A DNA stretch of 64,000 nt from CBDATA01 sp965215615 (GTDB lineage: Bacteria > Acidobacteriota > Vicinamibacteria > Marinacidobacterales > Marinacidobacteraceae): contig OZ244068.1 in NCBI GenBank assembly GCA_965215615.1, forward strand, positions 2,108,001 to 2,172,000. The letters are read 5' to 3'. A program made the position numbers and the translations under genes. This document shows positions 15,945 to 25,546 of the stretch, piece after piece. How positions within the stretch are numbered: position 1 is the stretch's first letter; every line of letters starts with the position of its first letter. The notes beneath the pieces were generated by a model, which saw only the letters and a program-made list of their open reading frames with translations, made no database searches and was not told the DNA's origin.

Positions 15945-17682
15945 ATGAGCTCCCCGCCTCGAAATTCCGAACCGCACCCCATCACCGACATCCTGTCCAT
16001 CCTGCGCCGACAGGGCCAGCTCCCCGGCGAATCCGAGCCGGCCCGGCGCATCGAATCGCTTCCTCCCGAAGAACAGGAAGCGGCACTCGTTGCCGGGAAG
16101 ATCGTCTCCGAAGAGGACATCGCCCAGGCCGTCGCTTCGGATGCCGGACTTCCCTACCGGGCGATCCAGGCAACCGAGATCAGCCCCGAAGTCGTGACCG
16201 GAGTCCTCCCCGCTCCCTACGCGCGCCGAAACGCCATGTGCGCCCTTTCCCGCGAAGGCGACACCCTCACGGTGGCGGTCGCGAACCCCTACCGGCGGAG
16301 CGCCGTCGTGGATCTCGAACGCTATCTGGGCCTTCGGGTCCGGGTGGTGGTCGCCACCCGTTCGGATATCAGCAGCATCAACGGGAGCCTCTACAACCTC
16401 CGGACTTCGCTGGTAGCGGCGGCTACCGAACTCGAAGACGAGAGCAGCGGGGATTCCGACGCTTCTTCCGAATTTCTTTCGGGTGCGGACCAGACTTCGG
16501 ACCTCGCGCCCACGACGCGCCCGGTGATCTCCGCGCTCGACAGCATCCTGCGACAGGCATTCGAGCAGCGGGCCTCGGATATCCACATGGAGCCGAAACG
16601 GGAGCACGCACTCGTCCGCTTCCGGGTGGACGGTGTCCTCCACGACATGCACCGCTTTCCGCGGATCGTCTATCTCGCCGTGGTGAGCCGGCTCAAGATG
16701 CTGAGTGGGCTCGACATAGCGGAGAAACGCCGCCCCCAGGACGGAAGGTTCAAGCGAATCGAACCGGAAAAGGAGATCGAACTCCGGGTCTCCACCATGC
16801 CCACCGTGTTCGGAGAGAAGGCGGTGCTCCGGGTTTTCGACCCGTCGGCACTGGTTTCGAGCCTCGATCAGATGCTCCTCGCTCCCGACGAGCGAGCGTT
16901 GCTCGATCAGATTCTGGGCCGGCGGGAGGGACTCGTCCTCGTGACCGGCCCCACCGGAAGCGGGAAAACGACCACCCTGTATTCGGTGCTGCGATACCTC
17001 GCGACGAACGAAGTGAACGTGATCAGCATCGAGGATCCGGTGGAACTCGTGCACCCGCAGTTGACCCAGGTGCAGGTGAATCCGCGCATCGGCCTCGACT
17101 TCGCCGCCGCCATCCGCAGCGTGTTGCGACAGGATCCCGACATCGTCATGGTCGGGGAAGTCCGTGACGGGGAGACGGCCGAAATGGCGGTCCAGGCGGC
17201 ACTCACCGGCCACCTGGTGCTTTCGACGCTGCACACCAACGATGCCGCCTCCACGGTGACCCGGCTGTCGGATCTCGGAGTTCCTCCGTTTCTGGTCGCC
17301 TCCACCCTGATCGGAGTGGTCGCGCAGCGGCTGGTGAGGACGATCTGCGAACGCTGCGCCAGAGAAACCGGCATCGGTCCGGAGGAAGCCCGACGCCTCG
17401 GGAATCCGAAGCTCATCGGGCGCATGGTGCAAGAGGGCGCGGGATGCGCCCGCTGCCGGCAGAGCGGCTACCGGGGACGGCGCGGCGTGTTCGAAATCCT
17501 CCCGGTGGAAGAGGACACCCGGGAAGCCATCGCCGCCCGGGCGACGGCCGCTGAAATCACGCGGGCAGCTCGCAGACGCGGGCTGCCGGGGCTCCGGGAT
17601 GCGGCCGTGAGACTCCTGCTCGGAGGCGCGACCTCGGTCGCGGAGGTCTTTCGGGTGACAGGCGTCGAGGATCGGTCAGTAG
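15945..17682 (+). CDS. GspE/PilB-type secretion/pilus ATPase, missing its in-frame stop
   Basis: AAA-type hexameric ATPase that powers type II secretion or type IV pilus assembly. N-terminal MshE/GspE domain (about residues 1-180), then the ATPase core: Walker A GPTGSGKTTTLY (about 333), Asp box ISIEDPVEL, Walker B MVGEVRDGETAE, His box GHLVLSTLHTND, and the four-Cys zinc motif CERC...CARC. Homology ends at about EVFRVTG (17,665). No stop follows in this frame until 18,932; that tail is antisense to the Na/Pi symporter and has shadow-type composition. A one-base shift gives TAG at 17680-17682, used here as the provisional end. No other secretion genes are nearby. No good ribosome-binding site precedes the ATG. 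Confidence 0.85.
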
Positions 17683-18833
17683 CCGGCGGCGCGACTGATG
17701 AGAAGGATCCCCGCCGGGATGATGTAGAAGGCACCGAGCACGTACGCGACGGCGAGGACGCGGCTGCGGACGGCGAGCCGCGCCAACCACCTCGCACCCG
17801 CGAGCGGAATCCGACGGATGGGCGGAAACGGGTACACGATCGCGATGGCGATCAGGTTGAAGAGCAGGTGGACGACCGCGATCTGGAATCCCCAGTGAGC
17901 GTTCGGGCCGGAGACGGCGAGCGAAGCGAGGAAGGCGGTGAAGGTCGTGCCGATGTTCGCCCCGAGCGTGACCGGAAAGGCATCCTCGAGCAGCAGCAGG
18001 CCGGCACCGGCGAGCGGCACCATCGTCGAAGTGGTGACCGAACTGGATTGAACGAGCACGGTGACGGCCGCCCCGACCCCCATCGCGAGAACAGCGCTCC
18101 TGCCGAGCACCCGGTGGATGGATTCGCCCGCTCCGGAGCCCGTGAGCCCCTTGAGCGTGCGCACCAGCAACATGAGGCTGAAAACCAGCAAGGCCGCCGA
18201 AAAGAGGGCGAGAAGGCCCGCCGCCCCGGAACCGGTCCCGGCGAGCTTTCCGGCGACCCAGGCGAGGAATGTGGGAACGAAAGCGATGACATCCCCGATG
18301 GGGTTGGAAAAAGATGCGCCCGCGCCAACCAGGTTTCCGAGAGCACTGGCGATTCCCGCGGACAGCCTTCCGAGGAAACCCGTGAAGATTTCGAGGGGAA
18401 GCAGGATGAGCACCGCCAGCAGGTTGAACATGTCGTGGCAAGTGGCCACCTCGAAGGCCCGGCGCACGGAATCGGAATCGGTGATGTCGGCGAGCGCGAC
18501 CAGGGTGTTGGTGACGGTGGTTCCCACATTCGCGCCCATCACCATCGGAATCGCACTCTCGAAAGGCAGCGCGGATTCGGGAGCGGCCACGAGGGCCACG
18601 ATGAGAGCGCTCGTGACCGAAGAACTCTGGACCAGGGTCGTGGCGAGGACTCCGGCCAGGAATCCGGCGACGGGGTTCTCGAAAGCCGTGAAGAAGGCAT
18701 CGAGCAGACCGCCACCCAGACCCTTGAATCCCTCGCCAAGCCCGTCTATGCCCCCGAGGAAGAGCAGGAAAAGACCCGCCACCGCAAGAGCACGAAGCCC
18801 GTTCCGCCCCCCGGCGGAGGCAACCCGGGGCAT
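17676..18833 (-). CDS. Na/Pi cotransporter family protein
   Basis: Inner-membrane symporter of about 385 residues with the internal duplication typical of the NptA/SLC34 family: TTLVQSSSVTSALIVALV in the first half and TVLVQSSSVTTSTMVPLA in the second, each followed by a GANVGTT / GANIGTT motif. About eight to ten hydrophobic helices. It should import phosphate with sodium. No PhoU domain is present. The ATG at 18833 is chosen; TTG at 18863 would add 10 residues, and neither has a ribosome-binding site. Its stop overlaps the natural end of the convergent ATPase gene. Confidence 0.92.
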   Translation of the reverse strand: MPRVASAGGRNGLRALAVAGLFLLFLGGIDGLGEGFKGLGGGLLDAFFTAFENPVAGFLAGVLATTLVQSSSVTSALIVALVAAPESALPFESAIPMVMGANVGTTVTNTLVALADITDSDSVRRAFEVATCHDMFNLLAVLILLPLEIFTGFLGRLSAGIASALGNLVGAGASFSNPIGDVIAFVPTFLAWVAGKLAGTGSGAAGLLALFSAALLVFSLMLLVRTLKGLTGSGAGESIHRVLGRSAVLAMGVGAAVTVLVQSSSVTTSTMVPLAGAGLLLLEDAFPVTLGANIGTTFTAFLASLAVSGPNAHWGFQIAVVHLLFNLIAIAIVYPFPPIRRIPLAGARWLARLAVRSRVLAVAYVLGAFYIIPAGILLISRAAGY

Positions 18834-18956
18834 CAGGGGGATATCCAACAGGGGGACAGCCAAGTCACGGAGAGGAACTCGATAACACCAGATGCCGCCC
18901 CCGGACCGCCGATCTTCCGGTTCGAGGAATGACCGCTCGAAAGCGGCGCGATTCTA

Positions 18957-20513
18957 TCAGCGCTCTCCTTCCGCCTCCGGCATTTCGACGATCGCGAACG
19001 TGCGCACCCATTCGTCCTCTCCGGTGGGGGCCGCAAACCAGATCGGGAACGTGGCACCGGCGGAGATGGAGGCGAGCGCTTCTCCGAAATCCGCCGGACT
19101 CCGAACCGGCTCGCCGCCCACCTCGGTGATGATGTAGCCCGGCTCGATCCCCACCCGGGCGGCGATCCCGTCCGGCGCGACCTGGCGCACCAGGACTCCC
19201 TCGAAATCCACACCGAGCTCGGCGGCCCGTTCGGGAGTCAGCGCTTCCCCGGCGATGCCGAGCCGGTTCAGGTTTGCCTGTGCGGAAGGGGGCGCGGCTT
19301 CCACCCGGCGCAGCGGAGCGGCTTCCTCGAGGTCCCGGCGCGCAAGCACCACGGGAATCTCGAAGGGCTCTCCGGCGCGAAGGACCTCCACCTGCGAAGT
19401 CTCTCCTGGTCGCGCGTCTGCTACCGCGAACTGGAGATCCGCGCTGCTCCCGATGGACCGGTCGTTGAATCGAACGATCACGTCGCCGCGCTCGATGCCC
19501 GCCTCTTCCGCGGGAGAATCAGGCCCCGAGAAATCCACCACGATCGCGCCACGAACCGCATCTCCGAGGCCAAAGGCGCGCGCTACCTCGGCATCTACCG
19601 GTTGAACGGAAACTCCGAGCCAACCGCGGGTGACCTCTCCTTCCCGCGCCAGTTCGTCATAGACGCGAAGCGCGAGATTGGAAGGGATCGCGAACCCGAT
19701 ACCGATGTTCCCGGTCGGCCCGCCCATCTGGGTCAGCACCTGAATGACGGTATTGACACCGATGAGCTGGCCATCCAGGCTGATCAGCGGGCCTCCCGAA
19801 TTCCCCGGGTTGATCGCTGCATCGGTCTGGATGTAGTCCTGGTAGTCCCCCCCGAGGACCCGCCCCTTGGCGCTGACGATTCCGGCGGTAACCGAATGGC
19901 TGTTGCCGAGCGGGTTGCCGATCGCGAGCACCCAGTCTCCAACCCGGACTTCTTCCGAATCGCCGATGGAAATCCACGGAAACTGTTCGCCTTCGGCATC
20001 GAGGCGCAACACCGCGAGATCGGTGGGTGGATCCGCGCCGACCAGCGAGGCCGTATGTTCCCGGCCGTCGGCGAACGTGACGCGGATCGTCTCCGCACCT
20101 TCCACCACGTGGTTGTTCGTCAGGATCAGCCCGTCGGGATCCACGATGGCACCGGAGCCGCGGCCAAGCGACGGTCCCCTCGGGACGCTGCGAAACAGAT
20201 CGGGCAGGTCGCGAGCCGGACGCGAACGGTGTTCGACTTCGAGACTCACCACCGCCGGGGTGGCCACCCGCGAAACTTCCGCAAAGGCATCCGAAAGCGT
20301 CCGGGCGGCGACTGTTTCCTCCGGATTCGGTGACTGCTGCGGCGGCGCGAGGCTCGCGAGCCGCGCGCGGGCTCCCGACAGGCTCCCGGCTCCCGCGGGG
20401 CGGTTCGGTTCCAGGGACGTTTTCGGAGAAGATTCCGGAAACGGCTCGACGAGACATCCGGCGGCGGACAGCGCACCGGAGAGCGCGAGAAAGAAAGCCG
20501 CGCTGCGGATCAT
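18957..20513 (-). CDS. DegP/HtrA-type periplasmic serine protease with two PDZ domains
   Basis: 518 residues. An export signal at 1-20 ends SAAGC, so it may be a lipoprotein. The trypsin-like domain has the full triad: His in LTNNHVVEG (about 135), Asp in PTDLAVLRL (about 164), Ser in INPGNSGGPL (about 239). PDZ1 spans about 300-400 (GWLGVSVQPVD, ERGDVIVRFNDR) and PDZ2 about 415-510 (VRQVAPDGIAARVGIEPGY). Such proteins degrade or refold damaged envelope proteins. AAGGAGGT lies 9 bases before the ATG. A TATATT box on this strand is about 55 bases upstream. The downstream symporter follows after 123 bp. Confidence 0.93.
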   Translation of the reverse strand: MIRSAAFFLALSGALSAAGCLVEPFPESSPKTSLEPNRPAGAGSLSGARARLASLAPPQQSPNPEETVAARTLSDAFAEVSRVATPAVVSLEVEHRSRPARDLPDLFRSVPRGPSLGRGSGAIVDPDGLILTNNHVVEGAETIRVTFADGREHTASLVGADPPTDLAVLRLDAEGEQFPWISIGDSEEVRVGDWVLAIGNPLGNSHSVTAGIVSAKGRVLGGDYQDYIQTDAAINPGNSGGPLISLDGQLIGVNTVIQVLTQMGGPTGNIGIGFAIPSNLALRVYDELAREGEVTRGWLGVSVQPVDAEVARAFGLGDAVRGAIVVDFSGPDSPAEEAGIERGDVIVRFNDRSIGSSADLQFAVADARPGETSQVEVLRAGEPFEIPVVLARRDLEEAAPLRRVEAAPPSAQANLNRLGIAGEALTPERAAELGVDFEGVLVRQVAPDGIAARVGIEPGYIITEVGGEPVRSPADFGEALASISAGATFPIWFAAPTGEDEWVRTFAIVEMPEAEGER

Positions 20514-20567
20514 GAGACGAAGACCTCCTTGCCGGCGGAGAGCGGGAGTCCACCCTGCCAACGCCCG

Positions 20568-20573
20568 AATATA
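20568..20573 (-). promoter_or_regulatory. Candidate -10 element of the DegP-like gene
   Basis: TATATT on the minus strand in the 234-bp divergent gap between the protease gene and the outer-membrane protein gene. It stands out in a GC-rich stretch and gives a leader of about 45-50 bases. The hexamer 17 bases upstream (GAACCT) is not a sigma-70 -35; an alternative sigma factor is possible but not shown. Confidence 0.3.
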
Positions 20574-20747
20574 ACGCGGAGTGGCGTCGCAGGTTCCCGC
20601 TCCGGCAGTTCTCCAGTGATTCGACCCTCCTGCTGGCACACCCATTGCGCGAAGTGTCTCAACCGGGCTGAAGGCGAGAATGCCGCCGTCACGATCCCGT
20701 TCGCGAATCTCCACCAGACGACCCTACCGGACGAAAGGAACCGCACC

Positions 20748-21542
20748 ATGATCCGAATCGGAATGGCCGCTCGCAGGCCAGGCACCAGAAAAGCGATGCG
20801 CCTGATGCCGATCATCCTGACCGCGGGGGCTGTTCTCATCGGAGCAGCTCCGGCGGCCGAAAGCGGGCAGCCTCCCTACCGGGGGGGCGCTTACCGGGCT
20901 GCGCCGCAACCGGGTTCGATGGCCATGCCGCGCTCCGGCCTTTCGATGTTCGGCGGGGCAAGCGCCTTCCTGCCGGAAAGCGACCTCTTCTCGGACAACG
21001 AGTTCGACTTCGGCACCAGCAGCCGGGATCTGGTGGGATCGCGCTGGGGCCTCGAATACCACTTCGCCCCGATCCCGAACGTGGAAATCCTCGCCGGAGT
21101 CGAAAACGGAAGCCGTGATTTCTTCAGCAGCTACATCGATTACGTCTTCGAGAACGGAGGGGAGATCGAGCACTACACCAGCTACTCGTTCACCGATCTG
21201 ACCCTCGGCGCGCGGGTCCGGATGGCCCCGGGCAGTACGTTTTCCCCCTACCTGACCGGCGGATTCTCCGGCAGCTTCTATCGCTACCAGGAATCGGGAG
21301 ACTTCGTGGATTTCACGAGCCCCGCGCAGGACATCGTGTACGACGAATACGAGGAATCGAGTTTCCTTCCCGGTTTTTTCGTCGGTGCCGGAGCAGATTA
21401 CGCGTTCTCGCTGAATTTCAGCGTCTTCGGGGAGTGGCGACTGCAGTACGCGGAGAAAGCTCACGAAGACGACTTCGCGGGCTACGGAGATTTCCGCGCG
21501 CTTCGGAACGGCGGCGCTATCGGATTGCGGCTGCGCTTCTGA
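20748..21542 (+). CDS. Outer-membrane beta-barrel protein
   Basis: 264 residues. The N-terminus is a signal peptide with an unusually long basic stretch (to about residue 20) and hydrophobic core LMPIILTAGAVLIGAAPAA. The mature part alternates hydrophobic and polar residues with aromatic girdles (WGLEYHFAPIPNVEILAGVE, FSVFGEWRLQYAE) and ends in Phe (GLRLRF), the usual signal for outer-membrane insertion. About eight strands can be drawn. It resembles the small OmpA/OmpW-size barrels but no specific function can be assigned. AAGGA precedes the ATG by 8 bases. Divergent from the DegP-like protease, which may help clear misfolded barrels. Confidence 0.82.
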   Translation: MIRIGMAARRPGTRKAMRLMPIILTAGAVLIGAAPAAESGQPPYRGGAYRAAPQPGSMAMPRSGLSMFGGASAFLPESDLFSDNEFDFGTSSRDLVGSRWGLEYHFAPIPNVEILAGVENGSRDFFSSYIDYVFENGGEIEHYTSYSFTDLTLGARVRMAPGSTFSPYLTGGFSGSFYRYQESGDFVDFTSPAQDIVYDEYEESSFLPGFFVGAGADYAFSLNFSVFGEWRLQYAEKAHEDDFAGYGDFRALRNGGAIGLRLRF

Positions 21543-21566
21543 CGCGGCAGAGCCCGGCGGGTTTCG

Positions 21567-22376
21567 TCAGTCCGGGAGCGGCGCGTCCCGGTGGGCGGCG
21601 ATCAGATCGAGCATCGCCGGGTGCAGCACGCCGTTGGTAGCGAGGATGTTCGGGCCGCCGTTTCGGAAGGGCGCCCCCTCGTAGTCGGTCACCTGTCCTC
21701 CCGCTTCCCGAACCATGAGTTCTCCGGCCGCCGTATCCCATGCCATCAGGGTTTCTTCCCAGAACGCGTCGAAACGACCGGCCGCCACCGAGCACAGATC
21801 GAGCGCAGCGGACCCGGCCCGGCGCACGCCACGCGCCTCCCGGATGAGGCCGACGAACAGCCGGAGGGCCCGCTCGATCGCTTCCCGCGGATAGGGGAAG
21901 CCGGTTGCGAGAAGCGCTTGGTCGATCCGGGGCGTCGGGGAAACCCCGATGGGGTGCCCGTTGAGTCGCGCTCCCTTCCCCGACTCCGCGGTGAACAGTT
22001 CCTTTCGGTTGGGATCGAGCACGGCCCCCGCCACGATCCGTCCTTCTTTCTCGTAAGCCACGGACACCGCCCAGGCCGGAAATCCGTGCGCAAAGTTCGT
22101 CGTGCCGTCGAGCGGATCCACGACGAAGCGACAGCCGGTGCGGGTGCCTCCGATCTCTCCCCTCTCTTCCGCGAGAATCGGGACATCCGGCAAACGGGCC
22201 CGCAAGACCTCGACGACCCGCTCTTCGGCGGCGTGGTCCACTTCGGTCACGATGTTGATCCGCCCCTTGTAGTCCACTTCGAACGGGCGCGAGGCGCGCG
22301 ACTCGTGCGCTGCCTGGATGACCTCGGCGGCTGCCTCGGCCGCGGCGACGCACGCCTTGCCTTCGGGGGATTTCAT
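21567..22376 (-). CDS. suhB: Inositol monophosphatase family protein
   Basis: 269 residues. All Mg-binding motifs are present: VTEVDHAAEE, LAEERGE, FVVDPLDGTTNFAHGFP and AWDTAAGELMVREAGG. SuhB-type enzymes hydrolyse inositol-1-phosphate and similar sugar phosphates, and in some bacteria also assist rRNA antitermination. The ATG overlaps the stop of the RsbW-like gene (ATGA). The position downstream of rng, which processes rRNA, is compatible with either role, but that is inference. Confidence 0.92.
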   Translation of the reverse strand: MKSPEGKACVAAAEAAAEVIQAAHESRASRPFEVDYKGRINIVTEVDHAAEERVVEVLRARLPDVPILAEERGEIGGTRTGCRFVVDPLDGTTNFAHGFPAWAVSVAYEKEGRIVAGAVLDPNRKELFTAESGKGARLNGHPIGVSPTPRIDQALLATGFPYPREAIERALRLFVGLIREARGVRRAGSAALDLCSVAAGRFDAFWEETLMAWDTAAGELMVREAGGQVTDYEGAPFRNGGPNILATNGVLHPAMLDLIAAHRDAPLPD

Positions 22377-22801
22377 GGATCGTCTTCGGAAAGAGGATGT
22401 TTGCGCAAGGTCACCCGGGTTCCACCACCGGGCGCACGGGCCCAGTCCACTTCGTCCATGAACTGGCGCATGAAGAATATGCCGCGGCCGCTCTCCTTCA
22501 GGAGATTCTCCCGAAGACGCGGGTCGGGAACCGCATCGGCATCGAACCCATCCCCCTCATCTTCCACCGAGATTTCGAGGGGCTGGCCCCGTCCCGGTGC
22601 CGCAAGGCGTACCCGAAGACGGCGGGAGCGCTCCAGCCGGTTGCCGTGCCGCATCCCGTTCGTGAGCGCCTCGCGAACCGCGGCCCCCATCCAATGCGCC
22701 GTTTCCGTGTCGTAGCCACAGTCCTCGCATGCCCGGTTGAAGATGGTCATCACCAGCTCCACCCACTCGATACGGGTCTCGAGGTCCAGATACGCCGTCA
22801 A
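22373..22801 (-). CDS. RsbW-like serine kinase / anti-sigma factor (HATPase)
   Basis: 142-residue GHKL ATP-binding protein. N box REALTNGMRHGNR (Glu, Asn and His positions kept), G1 box EDEGDGFD, G2 region GRGIFFMRQFMDEV. This matches RsbW/SpoIIAB kinases, which bind a sigma factor or phosphorylate a STAS-domain antagonist. The start is TTG at 22801, forming TTGA with the rng stop. No sigma factor is adjacent; a STAS protein is encoded at 31874 and could be its partner (inference). It is sandwiched between rng and suhB with overlaps on both sides. Confidence 0.85.
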   Translation of the reverse strand: MTAYLDLETRIEWVELVMTIFNRACEDCGYDTETAHWMGAAVREALTNGMRHGNRLERSRRLRVRLAAPGRGQPLEISVEDEGDGFDADAVPDPRLRENLLKESGRGIFFMRQFMDEVDWARAPGGGTRVTLRKHPLSEDDP

Positions 22802-24348
22802 GCTCGCGTCTCCGCCGCCTTCTCCCCGGCGGGGGGTCCGGCTTCCTGAATTTCTTCGGGAGACGGAGCACCCGCAACCTCCAGCGAATAGGAGCCCTCC
22901 TCGATATCGAGGGAATCCTCGACCAGCACTTCTCCACCCACCGCCGAACGGATCTCCTCCAACAGGGAAGACGCACGAAGCGCCGTCGCCAGATTCGGAA
23001 CCGCCCGGATCAGGAGATCGCCCTGGCTGCCGCCAAACTCCTTCCGCGCCTTGTTCGCGATGTCCTGACACACGGCCCGAAGCGACGGCACCTTGCCGGA
23101 GCCCTTGCATTCCGGACAGGGGGTGAGCAGAGCGAAATCGAGCGACGCGCGCTCCCGTTTCCGGGTGATGATCACGAGTCCGGCGCGCGATTCCGGTGGA
23201 GATGCCTTGGTGAAGGCCGGGTCGCGCCGGAGACGGCCCTGGAGCGCCTGAAAGACCCGGTTCCGATTGCGGGGCTCCTTCATGTCGATGAAATCGATCA
23301 CGATGATGCCGCCCAGGTCGCGCAGTCGGAGCTGGCGCGCCACCTCGGCCGCCGCCTCCAGATTCGTCGCGGTGTTGGTTTCTTCCCGGCCGGACCCCTC
23401 CCCCGCGAAACTGCCGGTGTTGACATCCACCGCGACCAGCGCTTCCGTCTGGTCGATCACGATCGAACCACCCGAAGCAAGCCGGACCTGGCGCTTCGTG
23501 GCTTTCTCGAAGGCGGCTTCCACGCCGTATTCGTCGAAGATCGGATAGTTCCGCGAGTAGTACCGCACCTTGTGCTCCATCCCGGGAAGGATCTGCCTTA
23601 CGAAGTTCAGCAGACTGCCATACAGATCCTCGGAATCCACCCGGATCACCTCGAAGCCGGAGAAGAGCACGTCCCGCACGTAACGAAAGACCATCGGCAC
23701 TTCCGCCCGCAGGCAGGCGGGGGGGCCCGAGGCGACCTGGCTGCGGATTTCGGCGAAATCGGCTTCGAGCCGGAGAATGTCGGAGCGAAGCGCCTCTTCG
23801 TCGCGCTGCTCCGCGGAAGCGCGGGCTGTCCATTCCCCCGGCAAGGTGGCGACCTGTCGCACCAGCGCGCGGAGGCGGATCTGCTCGCGACGGGCTTCGA
23901 TCTTGGGAGACACGACAACTCCGGTCTTCGAGTACGGCCGGAAATCGAAGTACCTTCCCGGAAACCGGAGCAGGCAGCTCACCCGGTAGCCCTTGTCGCC
24001 GAGCGGCTCCCGGGTCACCTGAACCAGGATCCTCTCCCCGGCCTGTACCAGATCCTCGATCCGGCCGGAGCCGGCTTCGCCCGTCGCCCTGTTTCCGGCT
24101 CCGGGGTTCGCGGATCGCATCCCCGCCGGAACATGTCCCACCTGCAGAAAACCGTTCCGCGCGAGCCCGAGATCCACGAAAGCGGACTGGGTTCCGGGAA
24201 TCACCCGCTGCACCCGGCCCCGAAAGATGCCGTGAAGAACGTTCTGGTCGAGCCGTGGCTCGACTCCGAGCTCCACCACCTCCCGGTCTTCGATGAGCGC
24301 CATCCGCGTCTCGTCGGGAAGGCTCGTGACGATCAGTTCGCGCAGCAT
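22798..24348 (-). CDS. rng: Ribonuclease E/G family endoribonuclease
   Basis: 516 residues, RNase G size. An S1 RNA-binding domain at about 35-130 (GIFRGRVQRVIPGTQSAFVD) has an insert near 75-100. The catalytic DNase I-like part has GGSIVIDQTEALVAVDVNTG (Mg-binding Asp) and GGIIVIDFIDM. The zinc link is CPECKGSG. It makes 5'-end-dependent cuts in 5S/16S rRNA precursors and mRNA. It lacks the long RNase E scaffold tail, with only a short acidic end. It begins 103 bp after the rodA stop; that gap holds a TACCGT that could serve as a -10. Confidence 0.94.
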   Translation of the reverse strand: MLRELIVTSLPDETRMALIEDREVVELGVEPRLDQNVLHGIFRGRVQRVIPGTQSAFVDLGLARNGFLQVGHVPAGMRSANPGAGNRATGEAGSGRIEDLVQAGERILVQVTREPLGDKGYRVSCLLRFPGRYFDFRPYSKTGVVVSPKIEARREQIRLRALVRQVATLPGEWTARASAEQRDEEALRSDILRLEADFAEIRSQVASGPPACLRAEVPMVFRYVRDVLFSGFEVIRVDSEDLYGSLLNFVRQILPGMEHKVRYYSRNYPIFDEYGVEAAFEKATKRQVRLASGGSIVIDQTEALVAVDVNTGSFAGEGSGREETNTATNLEAAAEVARQLRLRDLGGIIVIDFIDMKEPRNRNRVFQALQGRLRRDPAFTKASPPESRAGLVIITRKRERASLDFALLTPCPECKGSGKVPSLRAVCQDIANKARKEFGGSQGDLLIRAVPNLATALRASSLLEEIRSAVGGEVLVEDSLDIEEGSYSLEVAGAPSPEEIQEAGPPAGEKAAETRA

Positions 24349-24451
24349 GAAGACCGGCCGGATGAAGAGCGAAGGAACACAGGTCGGCTCATCGGGATTC
24401 CCCGAACGGTACCACGCGATTTCGCGGGTCCCGGCGACCGCGGAAGACGGC

Positions 24452-25546
24452 TCAGGAGAGGAAGGTGTGACGGCGCACCGCCGCCACGAGCCCGATGGCG
24501 GCCGCCGTCACGAGCAACGAATTGCCACCGTAGCTGAGCAGCGGCAGGGGAAAGCCCTTCACGGGCACGAGCCCGCCGACCATCGCGATGTTATAGACGG
24601 CCTGCGAAAACAGCATCAGGAAAAGCCCGCCACAGATCATCCCTCCGAGAGAGTCCCGGGCCTGCGCGGCCGCCGCTCCGGTCGTGAGAATGGCGTGCCC
24701 GAGCCAGACATAAAGAGCGATGACCAGCACCACCCCGAGGAAACCGAACTCTTCGGCCAGCACCGCGAATACGAAGTCGGTGTGTGGAGCGGGCAGGAAT
24801 TCATAGCCGGTCTGCGATCCCTGGAGCCATCCGGCACCCGTGAACTGACCGGAGCCGACCGCAATGGCCGCCTGCCGGGATTGGTAGGAGGTGCCGAGCG
24901 GATCCAGCTCGGGGTTCAGAAAGGCGAGGATCCGCTGCTTCTGGTACTCCTGAAGTCCGAAGAACCAGAGGATCGGAGTGGAGAGCGCGGCGACCCCGGT
25001 CAACGGGAGGATCCGCCTCCACGGAGTCCCGGCGAAGACCACCATGCCGCAGGCCACGCAAACCAGAACGGCGGCACTTCCAAGATCGGGTTGAGTCGCC
25101 ACCGCGAGCACCATTCCCACCGAGCCCACGACCCACGCCGCCACGACCCGCGCGTTCAGCCGGTCCCGGATGGCCACGCTGGCCAGATGGGCGAGCAGCA
25201 GCACCAGCGCCAGCTTCGCGAACTCTCCCGGCTGGAAGGTGGCGAGCCCTACGTCGATCCAGCGCCGGGTTCCCGCGCGCAGCCCGGCGGCCGCGGTGGC
25301 ATACACGCTGAGCGACAGAACGAAAAGGAACAGGATCACCGAAAAGCGCGAAAGCCGGCGGTAATCCATCCGGGATGCCGCGATGCAGACAGCGACCGCG
25401 ATGGCGAGACGAAGCAGGTGGTCGGCGATCGAAATATGAGAAACCCCCCGCAAGGCACTCGTGAGAATGGCCAGACCGATGAGACTCAGCAGCGCGGCGC
25501 TGAGCAGCAGGCCCGCGTCAATCTCGCGCAGCGACTTGCCGAACAC
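24452..25546 (-). CDS. rodA: Rod-shape SEDS glycosyltransferase RodA
   Basis: 364 residues, about ten membrane helices. Signature SEDS regions: FQPGEFAKLALVLLLAH, TQPDLGSAAVL, FLNPELDPLGTSYQSRQA, LPAPHTDFVFAVLAEEFG, and the C-terminal PLLSYGGNSLL. RodA polymerises lipid II during elongation with PBP2. GTG at 25546 has GGAG six bases upstream; a second GTG is at 25549. It overlaps the end of mrdA by 29 bases. Last gene of mreBCD-mrdA-rodA. Confidence 0.95.
   Translation of the reverse strand: MFGKSLREIDAGLLLSAALLSLIGLAILTSALRGVSHISIADHLLRLAIAVAVCIAASRMDYRRLSRFSVILFLFVLSLSVYATAAAGLRAGTRRWIDVGLATFQPGEFAKLALVLLLAHLASVAIRDRLNARVVAAWVVGSVGMVLAVATQPDLGSAAVLVCVACGMVVFAGTPWRRILPLTGVAALSTPILWFFGLQEYQKQRILAFLNPELDPLGTSYQSRQAAIAVGSGQFTGAGWLQGSQTGYEFLPAPHTDFVFAVLAEEFGFLGVVLVIALYVWLGHAILTTGAAAAQARDSLGGMICGGLFLMLFSQAVYNIAMVGGLVPVKGFPLPLLSYGGNSLLVTAAAIGLVAAVRRHTFLS

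Noticed and set aside
21543..21566. Terminator between the outer-membrane protein and suhB
   Set aside because: The CCCGGCGGG stretch does not form a stem with a usable loop, and only three T follow.
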